The notes below the pieces were generated by a model. The model searched no databases. It was not told where the DNA came from and saw nothing but the letters and a program-made list of their open reading frames with translations. Shown in pieces: positions 49,649 through 60,941 of a DNA stretch of 64,000 nt. The translations under genes were made by a program, and so were the position numbers. Location of the stretch: positions 496,001 through 560,000 of the forward strand of contig JAKZZE010000014.1 in NCBI GenBank assembly GCA_024220505.1, in the 5' to 3' direction. Numbering within the stretch: position 1 is the stretch's first letter; every line of letters starts with the position of its first letter. The stretch is from Rhizopus arrhizus. Its lineage: Eukaryota > Mucoromycota > Mucoromycetes > Mucorales > Rhizopodaceae.

Positions 49649-51262
49649 ATGCCACATTTAAAAACAACACATAAAGAAGACGCAACTATTTCACTAGAGC
49701 TTGATCCTTCATTCACTGGTATCATGCGTGGAATAGCTCACGATGAATCAGAAGGTTGCACTGTCAGTGGCAATTGTATTGTGATTGTTCATAAGCCGAT
49801 CAAGATTAGAAGATTTATTGTTTGGTTAGAAGGTCGATGTAAGGTGACTCTCAAGGGTACAGGTTATAGTGTTTCAAACACGGAAGGTACCGAGAGTAGA
49901 ACACTCTATTCAAAAGATGTTCACTTCTTTGGTGATGATGGCCTCACACACACTCTACTTCCTGGTCAATATGCTTATCCATTCCGTTTTGATTTACCTG
50001 CTAATTTACCTGCCAGTTTCCGTGGTAAACGAGGTTATGTTCGTTATCGATTACAGGCTGCCATCTATCGACCCATGTTTGCAAGTGACATTCAGATCTC
50101 TCGAGATGTTTCCATCAAGCGTTGTCTGATGAACGACAGTACCCATCTGGGTGATTTACGAGAGACCTATGAAGGAACTCAACATACAAACAAATTGCGA
50201 TATTCTGCTACTGCACCCAGCATTACCTATCGTGAAGGTGGTTTGATTCGATTGAACATTGAGATGCAATTGACCCGACCCGAGACTCAGTCGGTTCGAA
50301 CAGTGACTTGTGCTCTTCGTGAACGTATTCAGTATCGAACCACGGACAGTAACGCAAACACGATCCTCAGCAAGACAGACAACCTCTTCCCACTTGGCTA
50401 TAGTACCTTTTATCCCAGTCAAGAACCAGGTTACAATTCAGCAGAAAAGGCTGATTACAATGCCCTCTTCCGTCTCTGTCCTCGGGTGAACGCTGACTTG
50501 AACAGTCGTCTCATGAAGCTCACTCATGCTTTGGTGGTCAATATCATGATCGAAGACACAGTACGTGATGAAGATGAAGAATCAGCCTATGAAACAGAAG
50601 CGACGGATACCGAGTGGTGTTCTGAAGATGAAAGACAGATTGACACAAAGCACAGCAGTCCTTCTTCTACTCCTCCTAATTCTGCTCCTCCCTCTGCACC
50701 TGGTTCACCTATCCTCAGTCGATCTTCTTCTGCTTCTTCCATCACCTCCATCTTTTCACTCGGTCGCTCTCATGGCAGTGGTTATGCCAGTGGTGGTGAG
50801 GAATTGGCTTCTATTCCTGCCATCAAAAATCATCGTCGTCGTCCAAAGAAGCAAAAGGAGCCATCCCACGGTCCTTATCTGACTCTCTGTACACTCGAGG
50901 TTCCTTTGGTCGTCACGTCCCGTGAACACACCTGGGATGAAAAGCACAATCCACCCTCGTATGATGATGCGCAGCAACCTCCTAGTTATTACACCGCTCT
51001 GGATGATCTTCCTCGTGCGCCTACTTATCAAACAGGTGATGTCAGCGGCAGAAGCAGTACGAGTAATGATGATCACAGTGATGAATGTCAGCAGGAACCC
51101 AGTGTTCAGCAAGAAGAGCCTTCAACTCAATCCAACCCAAGTACCAGTCGACCTTCTCTTATCTCAAGATCTTCTTTTCATGAAGCCACTCATGCTGCCA
51201 CTCATGCTGCTGCCAAAATGTTTTCTGCTGTTTCATCCAAAGTACCTCGCTCGAATCTATAA
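49649..51262 (+). CDS. Alpha-arrestin (ART/Rod1-like ubiquitin-ligase adaptor)
   Basis: Single exon, 537 aa. The N-terminal arrestin fold (~15-160) includes SLELDPSFTGIMRG-type strands and LLPGQYAYPFRFDLPANLP, the conserved arrestin-N turn. The arrestin-C half (~180-330) includes YREGGLIRLNIEMQL and CALRERIQYR. A Ser-rich linker and two adjacent PPxY motifs (NPPSYDDAQQPPSYYTAL, ~455-475) follow, which bind WW domains of the Rsp5/Nedd4 ligase. Such adaptors trigger endocytosis of plasma-membrane transporters. The ATG was chosen as the first in-frame Met after a T-tract leader. An upstream in-frame ATG (49562) would add only Phe-rich sequence. Confidence 0.92.
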   Translation: MPHLKTTHKEDATISLELDPSFTGIMRGIAHDESEGCTVSGNCIVIVHKPIKIRRFIVWLEGRCKVTLKGTGYSVSNTEGTESRTLYSKDVHFFGDDGLTHTLLPGQYAYPFRFDLPANLPASFRGKRGYVRYRLQAAIYRPMFASDIQISRDVSIKRCLMNDSTHLGDLRETYEGTQHTNKLRYSATAPSITYREGGLIRLNIEMQLTRPETQSVRTVTCALRERIQYRTTDSNANTILSKTDNLFPLGYSTFYPSQEPGYNSAEKADYNALFRLCPRVNADLNSRLMKLTHALVVNIMIEDTVRDEDEESAYETEATDTEWCSEDERQIDTKHSSPSSTPPNSAPPSAPGSPILSRSSSASSITSIFSLGRSHGSGYASGGEELASIPAIKNHRRRPKKQKEPSHGPYLTLCTLEVPLVVTSREHTWDEKHNPPSYDDAQQPPSYYTALDDLPRAPTYQTGDVSGRSSTSNDDHSDECQQEPSVQQEEPSTQSNPSTSRPSLISRSSFHEATHAATHAAAKMFSAVSSKVPRSNL

Positions 51263-51411
51263 ATAATATACGCTCAATAGACTTTTTGCATCTTTTTGTA
51301 AATATCACAATCATATACATATTCATCTCATCTTATTTATCTAATAAAATACACTTCATTATCTCTATCTCACTTTATAAACATGTCCCTTTTGATCTTT
51401 CACAGAACTAT

Positions 51412-53654
51412 TTATTTACAAAACACTAATATCTCACTCTCCTGTCTTCCTTCTCCATATCCATTCACAGGCATCCACTGATGTGATACCTGCTGACCAT
51501 TGACCTTACACACAGGGGGTACAAACGATCGACTCGAATGTAAATAGTCTCCAAGCGTAAAATAAATCTGGTGAGATCCTGTTTGTCGAAAGCTCATCTT
51601 GATGTCATCCTTTTCTTTTTCAAACTGGTCTAATTCAGCACCTGGTATGATATGGCTTGTGGATCCCAAGAGGATGAGATCATCATGACTGGATGGGATA
51701 TGCAAAAAGGTCTTGGTTTCGTGTACCCTGAGCAGAGTCTCTGAAGAAGGATGATAAAACACAGGTTCTTGTAGCCTGTCCGAGGTAGATAAAAGATGTG
51801 TATCCACAGAAGATTCAGGTAAATAGATTGTTTGCTCTTCATCCGATAAGTTGACATAGGTTGTATACTGACCTGATCCTTGGACGCTGAATCGAATCAT
51901 GAAACAGTCACGTCTGAATTCAAGCACACTCTGGACGTCTGAGACAACCTTGGGAAAAGTGGCCGCATAAAGTCGATGCTCTTCTGGGCCATAAAGTGCG
52001 ACATTATCTGAACTAAAGACCAAAGAGCCAAGAATGTTATTTATTACACAGAGCGTATAGCGTTCATCCAGTGTCAGTTTATTTTTTGAGTGACGTAAGA
52101 TCATGACGTCTGGATCATTTCCAAACATCCTGTCAGACATTGTCCACCGATTGAGTGTTGAAATGAGCGAATTGGCGGTCGATACACGTTCTCGAACATG
52201 AAGTAACTTTAATTTACTGTCTATAAACATTGTTATTCATCTCATCCTACCCTCCCTCTCCACTACCTTCCCACCAAGGAGCCACATCAGAACCAATACG
52301 ACAATAATCCACTTTTCTAAAAGCACAGGCCAAGGGCACACCGCAACCAAGGATTAGCTTATCAGGTCCTACCAGATCACGAATGAGATCCATTGCTTCC
52401 CACATGATCTGACCTCTTGATTTTCCCTGACGAGGTATCATGGCAGCAGCAAAGCAAAAATCAAGTTTAAGCATATCGAATCCCCAGTCGTGCAAGACGG
52501 TATCAAAAACCTCTTTTAGATAAGCTCGTGCCTCGGGCACAAACATGTCCACCGCATAAAATCCTTCCCAGTTGGGTCCAGCCACGACAGGTCGATTGGT
52601 TTGAGGATCCCGAATCAACCAATCCGGATGTTCCTTTGCCAGTCGGCTGTTGAATCCAGCCGCATAGGGTGCAAGCCACAGTCCGGCCTTGAACCCTGCG
52701 TGCTTGATCTTGGTCGCGACCGCCTTCATGCCGCTTGGGAATCTTTCACTGATCGAAAGCCAGTCTCCGATCGCGGTCTGAAAGCCATCGTCAATTTGGA
52801 AAATGTCGATCGGATACGCATGCTTTTGAAGGGCCTCGATGTTTTCCCGGATGATCCCTTCACTCACATCTCCATAGTAATTGTACCAAGACGTCCAGCC
52901 GGTCACGTGTCCCTGATGGCCCTTGATGACTCGCTTGTCTGGATAGAAGTCGCTATAGGTTTCCCAGATGCCTGCCAGAGCATCATGGCCTTGGGCGGTA
53001 AAGACACGCAAGAGATCAATCACTTGGTCCTTTTCAATCTGTTTGCCCAACACGTCCTTGTGAATACAAAGTTGGTTCTGATTAAAGTTGCCGATGAAAT
53101 AAGTATAGCCGTGTTCTTCGGAGATGGATCCAAAGAAGGAAATCACGTTCCTAGTGTCTCTGAAATGGGTGAAACTGCTAGAGTGAATAAATCCCTTTTC
53201 TCCAGAGTGTTCAAAGATATCATAATCGCTATGGAAGAATCAATATCATTCTTTGTGTCCTTGAGATCCTTTACCCTTGAAGATTGAATTGTGTATACCA
53301 AGAAACAGAAGAAGGGATGGCTGAGATCCTATCGTTCTTGCCAAGTTCTCTTGCTTGACTCCAGCTTTGAAAGCCATTGGCCAACATGGCTTGATGCTGT
53401 AAATCAGCCAAAAATGTCGCGTTGAAATGAATCAACTCGATCGATTGGAGTGCTTTGATAGTGAAACCAAGTATATAACCTCCTTTATTATCCGTATGAC
53501 GTGAAACGTTAAAGTGGACCTGAACTGCGTCTGTTTCAAAAGGACCTTGTTGGTGTAAAAGTTCATTTTTAAATACTCTGTTTTCCCCTTTTACTTTATA
53601 GGAAATGTCCAGTTGTACTTTGGAAGTTTCAAATGAAGCAGGCGCAAGACTCAT
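51412..53654 (-). CDS. Alpha-galactosidase-like glycoside hydrolase (GH36/clan GH-D)
   Basis: Exons 53654-53275, 53228-52267 and 52220-51412 give 716 aa in phase. The N-terminal beta-sandwich is followed by a (beta/alpha)8 barrel with GWTSWYNYYGDVSE, FQIDDGFQ and GLWLAPY, the nucleophile aspartate in MLKLDFCFAA, and the acid/base aspartate in DYCRIGSDVAPWWE. A C-terminal beta domain completes it. It should hydrolyse terminal alpha-1,6-galactosides. No signal peptide is seen from this start. The frame stays open upstream and an ATG at 53729 would overlap the SURF4 coding end by 29 nt, so the start (MSLAPASF) is uncertain. It is convergent with the alpha-arrestin gene, 149 bp away. Confidence 0.88.
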
Positions 53655-53700
53655 CTCGAACAGAAAGAAAGCTAATTGTAACCCAGCTTTGTTCTCTTTA

Positions 53701-54631
53701 TTAAAATTGTTTCTTTCTCTTTTCGTCATAACTAAGATCACCAGGTCCAATAGAGATCAAGGACAATAAGCCTCCTGTGACACTTAGGCACTGAAAGAAA
53801 TCGTACCTTAAAAATTCTCTTTTATAATGAGATTGATGCGCTGAAGACCACCAGTTGTTGATGATCAGGTTGATAAAGCAGAGCAGTGTGACCAAAAAGA
53901 TAGCTGACCACTTGGCTTGGAATCCCACGATAACCATCACACAAGCAGCCAGTCCGATCAGAGAGACAAGTTTACGAAACACGCTCCATTCTCCGTGGAT
54001 GGTAAATCCGATAAACAACAAGACAGTCAAGACACGACCTACGAATTGGTAATATTTATGTCGTTCTACAGGGGATAGCTGAGGCAGTGATGCAAACGCA
54101 CTGTTTTTTCTCGACTGCTGACAGAGCATCGACTCTGATACACACAACAGTAAGCCACCAATGATGGATAAGTTACGGACGAGCACCATCTAATGAGGGG
54201 TTTGAGCAAAAACTGTTGTTGTCTGAAAAGCTACTTACGAAATCAAAGAGTAAACCATAAGCCATTGTTTGGCACACGGTCATGAAGGCCAAGATAAAGA
54301 CGGATAGTCCAACACGCTTCTTTAATATGACACATGTTGGAAATACTATCATGGACTATGGATAAAGTGTCAGTATCTATCTGTTCTTTGTTTTTGATTT
54401 GGATGTGATCTTTACCAACACATTAAGCACTAGAAATGTATTTACTACAACACTTGGTATTTGACGAATATACTTTAAATAAAACAGCTGGTCTTCCCAC
54501 TGCCAAACAGAACGTGAAGCATCTTCATAAAATGTAGCCACAATCAAAAATCGGCTGATACAAGGTAAATAAGGCTTTACTTTTGTTAGCACTTCTTTTG
54601 TTTTTGATATAATGCTTGTATTGTATCCCAT
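53701..54631 (-). CDS. SURF4/Erv29-family cargo receptor
   Basis: Exons 54631-54416, 54355-54239 and 54189-53701 give 273 aa, the usual family length. It is polytopic: six or so hydrophobic segments, the N-terminal LPCISRFLIVATFYEDASR, and a C-terminal YDFFQCLSVTGGLLSLISIGPG that is characteristic of SURF4. The end KRKKQF is a KKxx-type dilysine signal for COPI retrieval to the ER. The protein loads soluble secretory cargo into COPII vesicles. Its stop is only 46 bases upstream of the chosen alpha-galactosidase start on the same strand. Confidence 0.93.
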
Positions 54632-54771
54632 AATGATGATTAAAAGAAGAAGAAGAGAGAGAGAGAAAAAAAGATGATTCGTTATATAATCTTTTTGACA
54701 AAGAATTTTACTTTCTTTGTTTTAATCATCAATGGTTTGAATTAAAAGCATTATTGTCGCGTGCAACCAAG

Positions 54772-54804
<33 letters not shown>

Positions 54805-54838
54805 AGTTTGTTCACATTGTTTCTTTTTGTTGTTGAAG

Positions 54839-56632
54839 ATGTCAAATAACCATAAAATAAAGATTGGAAGGCGATTCAATGATAAAAAGTCAGTGCCAAT
54901 CTTTACAAACGTTGTCTATTTAATAGATCCTGTATTTGACTCAACTACGCGAACTCATGTAAATACAAAAAAAAAAAAAGTTGACGATTTCGTAATCTCA
55001 TTTGGATTAGTTGAGCAACTTACTTGAAAGTAATGGTGCAGTTTCAGCAAGTAGTGAGAAAGAAACCAGCTTGTATATATCTCAAGAAAACATGTTGAAT
55101 CAAGCCAATATACAATCAGTTACAGTATGTTTTGTTATTTTGACAGCTCATGTATAAGATGCTTATAGTTTGTATTCTAGCCTCTTTGGGTAGAAGTAGC
55201 TGTAAATAACGGTTTTGTTCACAAGTAAGAAAGAAAACAAGCTCTGTGCTCTATAATCTTACTCATAGTGTTAACAGTCCAAAGTATTATTCACCTTGTA
55301 AACCTAACCAATTCTTATCGGGTGTAGTCTTGACTATTTTAGATGTAAGTTTCATTTGATGAAGTGAAGAGACAGTGACACTGACAAGCACATTAAAGGT
55401 TCCTGAATTAGATGTGCAATTGATATCAAATGAAATTAAAAAGTATGGAGGACAGATTAGAAATGACTTGACAGAAGATACAACCCATTTGATTTGTATT
55501 GATCCGAGAGGTGTATGGAACATATCATAAACATTAAATAATGGAACACTCAATTTATCTTTATAAAAAGGCACAATACAAGCATTGTATCGATCATCGT
55601 ATTCCAGTTGTATTACCACAGTGGTTAGATGACAGTCTAAGATGGATGGAAAAGTTAGACTCCAGAGCTTATCAATTCCCGACACCCATTGTATATAACC
55701 CTACTAAGCCTCCCACACTTTTCTCATACCCAACCTTAGAACATTTAACAAATAACATTGGGCAGACCTTGATCGATCAAATAATTTATTTTGGTACCGA
55801 CATCCACATCAAAGACGACTTTAAATCTCGACTGGTTCAATCTATCAAGCGCGCAGGCGGAACGATATCCACAGAATATAATCCACAGGTCACTATCGTC
55901 ATCTTGAAATACCGATCTACTCCTGAAGCTATACGGGCCTATGAAGACCGCAAGTGGATCGCAAGTCTCTGGTGGCTGACAAATACCTTGGCGCGTGAAT
56001 ATATGCTATCTCCCCTGAGTACTCTGTTGGACTATCCACTTCCTCCAGGAGGTATTCCAGGTATGGAACATCTTTCAATCTCCATTACGGGATACAAAAA
56101 CATCGCAAGGGATTTCCTTCGTCGCTTGATTATCCACACAGGCGCTGTCTTTAATCCCCTTATGGATTCGAATGCTACACACTTGATCTGTGGTTCGAAA
56201 AAAAGTGAAAAATACAAGGAGGCATGTCACAGAGATATAAAGGTTGTCAATCATCTTTGGCTAGAAGAGACTTTTATGTTATGGAAAGTATTGGACTGTC
56301 AAAATGAACGCTATAGCTACATAGGGGAAGATGTATTGAATCAAATGGTTGGTAGAACACATTTACTGCAAAACAAATTGGATCTTTGGATGAATCCTCA
56401 GACGATGCCAGATTATTTAAAATCCAAGCATGCCTATGAGATCATTAATATGGATGAAAAGGGATCCGTGGATATTGTAAAACCCAGAAAAGCAGCCCTA
56501 AAGGCTATCAGAGTATTAAACAGCATTGTTATGCCTGATGCCAACGCGTATGAAAAGGAGCTCAGGTCTGCTCATTCATCAAGTAAGAAAAATGCAGATA
56601 TTGCATCTCAAAGAAAAAAACAAAAAACATGA
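54839..56632 (+). CDS. Four-BRCT DNA-damage-response protein (Rtt107/Brc1-like)
   Basis: Exons 54839-54958, 55011-55124, 55181-55224, 55278-55344, 55399-55512 and 55571-56632 give 506 aa. BRCT1 (~12-95) has the SNGAVSASSEKETS glycine turn and PLWVEVAV. BRCT2 (~98-180) has GGQIRNDLTEDTTHLICID and VVLPQWLDDSL. BRCT3 (~195-285) has RAGGTISTEYNPQVTIVILKY and ASLWWLTNTL. BRCT4 (~295-395) has TGAVFNPLMDSNATHLICGS and VVNHLWLEETF. The order and the tryptophans match the N-terminal half of Rtt107/Brc1, which binds phosphorylated partners at stalled forks. The second C-terminal BRCT pair of those proteins is missing, and the sequence ends in a basic tail (QRKKQKT). Confidence 0.9.
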
Positions 56633-57156
56633 CAAAGAGTCATTGCATCTCATTGAATGGCTTAATCATCGCATTTTGCTTTGTTTCATAAAAAGAGGAA
56701 TTATCATCATTCCTCCTTTCTCTCAACATCTGGACGCTTTTTAAAGATCTCTTTTATATAAACCTTCTTTTTTGCAAAATATATTAAAAAGCATTAAACT
56801 ACTATTCTCAAAAGCATTTCTTCTCCTGCATTTCTTCTTGAAACACTTTTATGCTGTGAAAAAGATTATCCCTTAAACAACAAAAGAATAGACTCATTTA
56901 GCTTGTTTGTATTTAAACCGAATCATGTAAAATGTTCATTTCAATATCCTACCGAAAGCTAGAACACTGCTAATTAAATATTGCAATCCCGTTTGACTGC
57001 AATTCTGTATATTTGCAAGTTCTTTTGTGCACTCAATAGTATTTTCCAAATGATACTCAATCATTCCTTGCCCTTTACTTTGTTGCCTTTTTTTTCGCTT
57101 GTTTATTTATCCGTCATTATTATGTCACATCTCTCAAAATTAAACCCTTCACATAA

Positions 57157-57202
<46 letters not shown>

Positions 57203-57212
57203 ATAGTTAAAT
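56633..57212. other. Intergenic stretch
   Basis: 3' flank of the BRCT gene and upstream region of the OCIA gene. It includes a 41-nt T run (57160-57200) ending 12 bases before the OCIA ATG. No gene seen. Confidence 0.55.
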
Positions 57213-57719
57213 ATGCCTTCAAGACTACAACAAGGAATAGCAAGAGAACATCCTGTAATCATCAATTGTTTTCCTTTTTTTCTATTTTTCTCATATCAAA
57301 TGCGTTAGGAATGGATAATACCTCGACTGTGTCAACAAGACGCCAATAGAATAGGTGTTTACGCAGCTAGTAAGTTGAGGAAAATTATTTAAAAGAAAAG
57401 ATAATAAAAATTGAATAGTAATAACTGGCTTAATCACTTGTAAGTAAAGGAAACATGAAAACATCTTGTGTAGGTTATTTCTCAAGCATACATTAGTGCC
57501 AGTCGCTCGACGCTTTGGGCTGGATAAAAATCAATCTCTGTTCTCTGCATTAGGTATACGATCGATCGTTACATCCTTCTTGTGTACTCAGTTCTTCATA
57601 ACCTAGGGGCATCTGCTATCGGCGGCTATGCTTCTTCCCGGTACAGCTTTAAACAGTGCGAAGATACCTATGGGTTTTTCAAAGCTACAAAAGAACTTTC
57701 AAGCAATGACACACATTGA
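57213..57719 (+). CDS. OCIA-domain protein, probably mitochondrial or endosomal membrane
   Basis: This gene is split too finely for an ORF search. Exons: 57213-57254, 57309-57369, 57419-57443, 57474-57553, 57607-57719. They give 106 aa with every border GT..AG and the phase closing. The protein is MPSRLQQGIAREHP, EWIIPRLCQQDANRIGVYAA, a hydrophobic stretch (IITGLITCKLFLKHTLVPVA), then SALGASAIGGYASSRYSFKQ with CEDTYGFF. The pattern of two hydrophobic helices with a conserved R/Y-C turn is that of OCIA-domain proteins (OCIAD1/2), which sit in mitochondrial or endosomal membranes. Introns are 30-54 nt, two shorter than the window norm. Confidence 0.75.
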
Positions 57720-58838
57720 AATACTTTTCAGAATTCGTATACCAAATTCAAACTAATCTTATAGTTTTGTGCAATAAAATGATATTATTTCCATTAAATA
57801 TATGTCGTATAAAAAAAATAAGACGAAACGCCAATATTTTAAGAAATATACCCAACTGTATCACATTTCAGTATCTTTCTGCTCATTTTTTTACAGAATC
57901 ACGTACCCAGAGCTTTTAGAGCATATTCTTGGTTCCACACACACACAACTGCCGATCAAAAATCGATGGGAAGCTGCAGTTAAAAGTAAATGTCATTAAA
58001 TGCCTAAAAATGATGTATACATTTAAATTGAAAGGCACATGGCTTAATCACACTCAGATTCAATCATCCTATTCCAGGGTGGTGATGTAAATAAGCAAAT
58101 TTTCATTTTTATTTTCTTTCGACAACAATACTCGTATATTCATCTATGGAACAAACGACTTTAGTTTAGTAAAAAATTAACTGCTAAAATTCAGGTACAG
58201 CAAAATTTGCATTAGTTTAATTGCCAATGTCGATAAAGTGATACAAATATAAATACCATTGGCAAAGCTGTTTACAACAATTGGATGTGTTACATAAGTT
58301 AAACAAATATTATAACGCTTCCTTACATAATATGGCCTTTTCCTATTCAGGTAACAAGATCTGAAACCGTCTTTTCACTGATTACATAATTAAACAGCAG
58401 CACTCAAATTGCCAGTGTGCGAGGACAACTCTAGTGCAGATCATCAACAGCAAGATAACGTTATTATGTCTGACATCTCTTGTACAGTCTATGTAAGGGT
58501 TTATTCTTTTCCTTAGGGCTCTTGCTGTTTATTGTTCATAGCTTTTATTCATGAAATACATTCGTTCTTTTTTGCAATAGAAATAAATGATAAATTGTAA
58601 TTTGTGCAACGCAATGAAGATCACTGAAAGTACGTGATGGTTCTAGCAGCTTGTTTCAAACCTTGTATTTTAGGTAATATAAGGAGGTTCCACACATCTT
58701 ATTTGCAAAATGCTTTTCTACCGCCGTTTATGGCATTTGTCTTTTCTATATTGCTTTATCAAATTTATCTTTAAGCTAAAATGCAAAAAATATAGTACGA
58801 CCCGTTAAAGAACGCGTTTCTTTTTTTTTTTGAACGAG
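57720..58838. other. Intergenic stretch, no gene seen
   Basis: It follows the OCIA gene and leads into the promoter of the GH134-like gene. Two short plus-strand frames near 57716-57999 overlap in different phases and carry no motif. Confidence 0.5.
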
Positions 58839-58846
58839 TATAAATA
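58839..58846 (+). promoter_or_regulatory. TATA-box-like element of GH134-like gene 2
   Basis: TATAAATA lies 71 bases upstream of the ATG at 58917, in the same arrangement as at 43561 for the paralogue. Confidence 0.6.
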
Positions 58847-58916
58847 CTGAGCAAAATAGCCTGTCTTTTTTAAAAAAATTATAACAATATTGGAATTTTA
58901 AATCAAACAAAAAGCA

Positions 58917-59468
58917 ATGCTTCTGAAGTACTTTAGTGTCTTTCTTTACTGTGTTATTGGTCTCGTTGCTGCTGCTACTACCGATAGAGGAACCCAACAA
59001 GTCCCTGGATTGGGTAAAAGAAAGCAAGAGATCTTGAATAGCGGTGGTGGTATCTGGGATGTTGCTATTGCTATGCTTGAAAACGAGCATTTGAGTACTG
59101 ATTATGCTTATGGCGATAACAAGTCTGGTGATGCTGCCAATTTTGGTATCTTTAAACAAAACTGGTTCATGCTTCGTACCTCTACCTCTCAATTCAAGGG
59201 ACAACCTGCTTCAAAATCCGACACTGGTGCTGTTCTTAACAAGGATCTTAAGGCTGACATCAAGGCAAGACAAGAATCTCAAAAGTTTTATGGTGTTGAC
59301 AAGTGGTTTGGTGGCCACAGAAATGGTGAATCTGGTTTGAGCAATCCCGATACTCAGGATATTACCAACTACAAGAATGGTGTCACTTGGATTCATGATC
59401 AACTCGCCAAGGATAAAAAGTACTTGTCTGATGATACCAGATTTTGGGTTGATGTAGTTGCTATCTAA
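58917..59468 (+). CDS. GH134-like secreted beta-1,4-mannanase homologue (intact paralogue)
   Basis: Single exon, 183 aa. The signal peptide is residues 1-~19 (MLLKYFSVFLYCVIGLVAA). The mature domain begins near VPGLGKRKQEIL. Candidate catalytic acid Glu is in IAMLENEHLSTDY and candidate base Asp is in YGDNKSGDAANFGIF. KWFGGHRNGESGL and DDTRFWVDVVAI complete the fold, which resembles lysozyme-like GH134 mannanases described from fungi including Rhizopus. It would act on extracellular mannan. The sister copy at 43661 shares about the same length up to this stop. Family assignment is from recalled features and should be confirmed by profile search. Confidence 0.78.
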   Translation: MLLKYFSVFLYCVIGLVAAATTDRGTQQVPGLGKRKQEILNSGGGIWDVAIAMLENEHLSTDYAYGDNKSGDAANFGIFKQNWFMLRTSTSQFKGQPASKSDTGAVLNKDLKADIKARQESQKFYGVDKWFGGHRNGESGLSNPDTQDITNYKNGVTWIHDQLAKDKKYLSDDTRFWVDVVAI

Positions 59469-59742
59469 ATTGTTGTTGGCACTCTTTATTCAATAAATTT
59501 GATCTGTTTTATTCTCTACTAGTTAATCATTAATCATGTATGAGTCTAGAGAACGCTTTCGTTTATTTGCTCTCAAATTCAATAAAATTTCATAAAATGT
59601 TACGAATCACGTGTTATAAAAGTAAAAGATGATGGCATACATACGGTCACTTTATGATTCATGCCAATAAAATGTATCAAATAAAAACTGAAGACTGTAT
59701 GGTATGTAATCAAAAAATGAATTACTTGCTCCACCAATTCTA

Positions 59743-60629
59743 TTATTTATTTCCAATATCGACACTTTCAATTTTATAAATTGCTCTATTCAACCATTTT
59801 CTAAAGTTAATGGCACTTTGCTGCCCTGATTTATACACTAATATAAAATGAGTTCAATACTACTTTATGCAATCCATCCCATTTCACTTTACAATCCTTT
59901 TCTGTTTCATCTAATTTTTGAATAAAGTCTTGACCCACCGTTGATCCTGATGACTGGGAATAATTCATGATGCCTTTAATTCTTTGCTTAAATGCCTAAT
60001 ACAATGTAAACAAGAGTGTCTTTCAAACCTTTCTTTACATTACTTTTTCCAAAATGCCTGGTAATTTTTCATCTACTACGAAATCCACTAGTTTCACTCC
60101 AAATTCATAGAAATAAGCACCCAAAGATCGAAAATCAACGCTTTCTGGACTTGCCACTAGCATATTTCGAACTTTGGTGCCATAAGTTCTTGGTATTTCA
60201 ATTGCAATCAAATTCCTAATAACAGCAATAGTAAAAACGGATGGTTATAATACAATTATTTTAAAGGTGTTACTCTTGATTGGATGTGCTATCAGTGAAT
60301 GAAACAAGTCAGAAATTCGTTCGGAAATACACTGAAAAAACTTACGTATATTGTGCTAAAGGCTTTGCGACCCAGTATGGTAATTCAACGCGAGTATTGC
60401 GTGGTACCTAGGTCTAATATAAGCTACAATAGCAACAAACACAAAAATTTGCTTACCGCAACTTCGTCTCCTGATAGATTAGCTTCTTTTTCGAAATCGT
60501 AAAGAACTGTACAAGGCACTTTCTAAGAACAAAAGACGTTGAAGGAATATATTTTTTCAATTGTTGTTGCTTTTTTACTGTATGTTCTGCTAATATGTCG
60601 TCGATGTTATAATAGTCATCAAGTTCCAT
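59743..60629 (-). CDS. PSF3: GINS complex subunit Psf3
   Basis: Exons 60629-60579, 60522-60457, 60407-60346, 60215-60044, 59995-59893 and 59837-59743 give 182 aa with consistent phases. The start YYNIDDILAEHTKVPCTV is the Psf3 beta-strand module. TRVELPYWVAKPLAQY and VDFRSLGAYFYEFGVKLVDF form the helical A domain, and YKSGQQSAINFRKW is the C-terminal helix. GINS (Sld5-Psf1-Psf2-Psf3) joins Cdc45 and Mcm2-7 in the replicative helicase. Five introns split a short gene. Reading through without splicing at 59892 gives a premature end, so the last intron matters. Confidence 0.9.
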
Positions 60630-60769
60630 TCTATGTTTCAATAAAAGAAAAAAGAAGAAAAGAAAAAATTTCCAAAAATATACATCAATGTTCTTTTTTT
60701 TTTTTTTTGTAAAAAAAAAGACGCGTGCATTAAAAACGCGACTATTTTTACATAATTTTTTTTATTTGT

Positions 60770-60907
60770 TTAAAAGAGATCGTACTAATAAAAAAAGTCA
60801 ATAAGCAGATTAATAAAGAAAAAAGCACATTTCTTACAAAATAATCCAATCCTTGTCCAACTTCCCAAAGAGCCACACCCACTATATGCAAGAGGTTTAG
60901 CATTGGA

Positions 60908-60941
<34 letters not shown>

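Noticed and set aside
52601..53287. 228-aa plus-strand open frame
   Set aside because: It is antisense to the alpha-galactosidase barrel, which has clear motifs and catalytic residues. The plus-strand frame has no domain and arises from codon bias.
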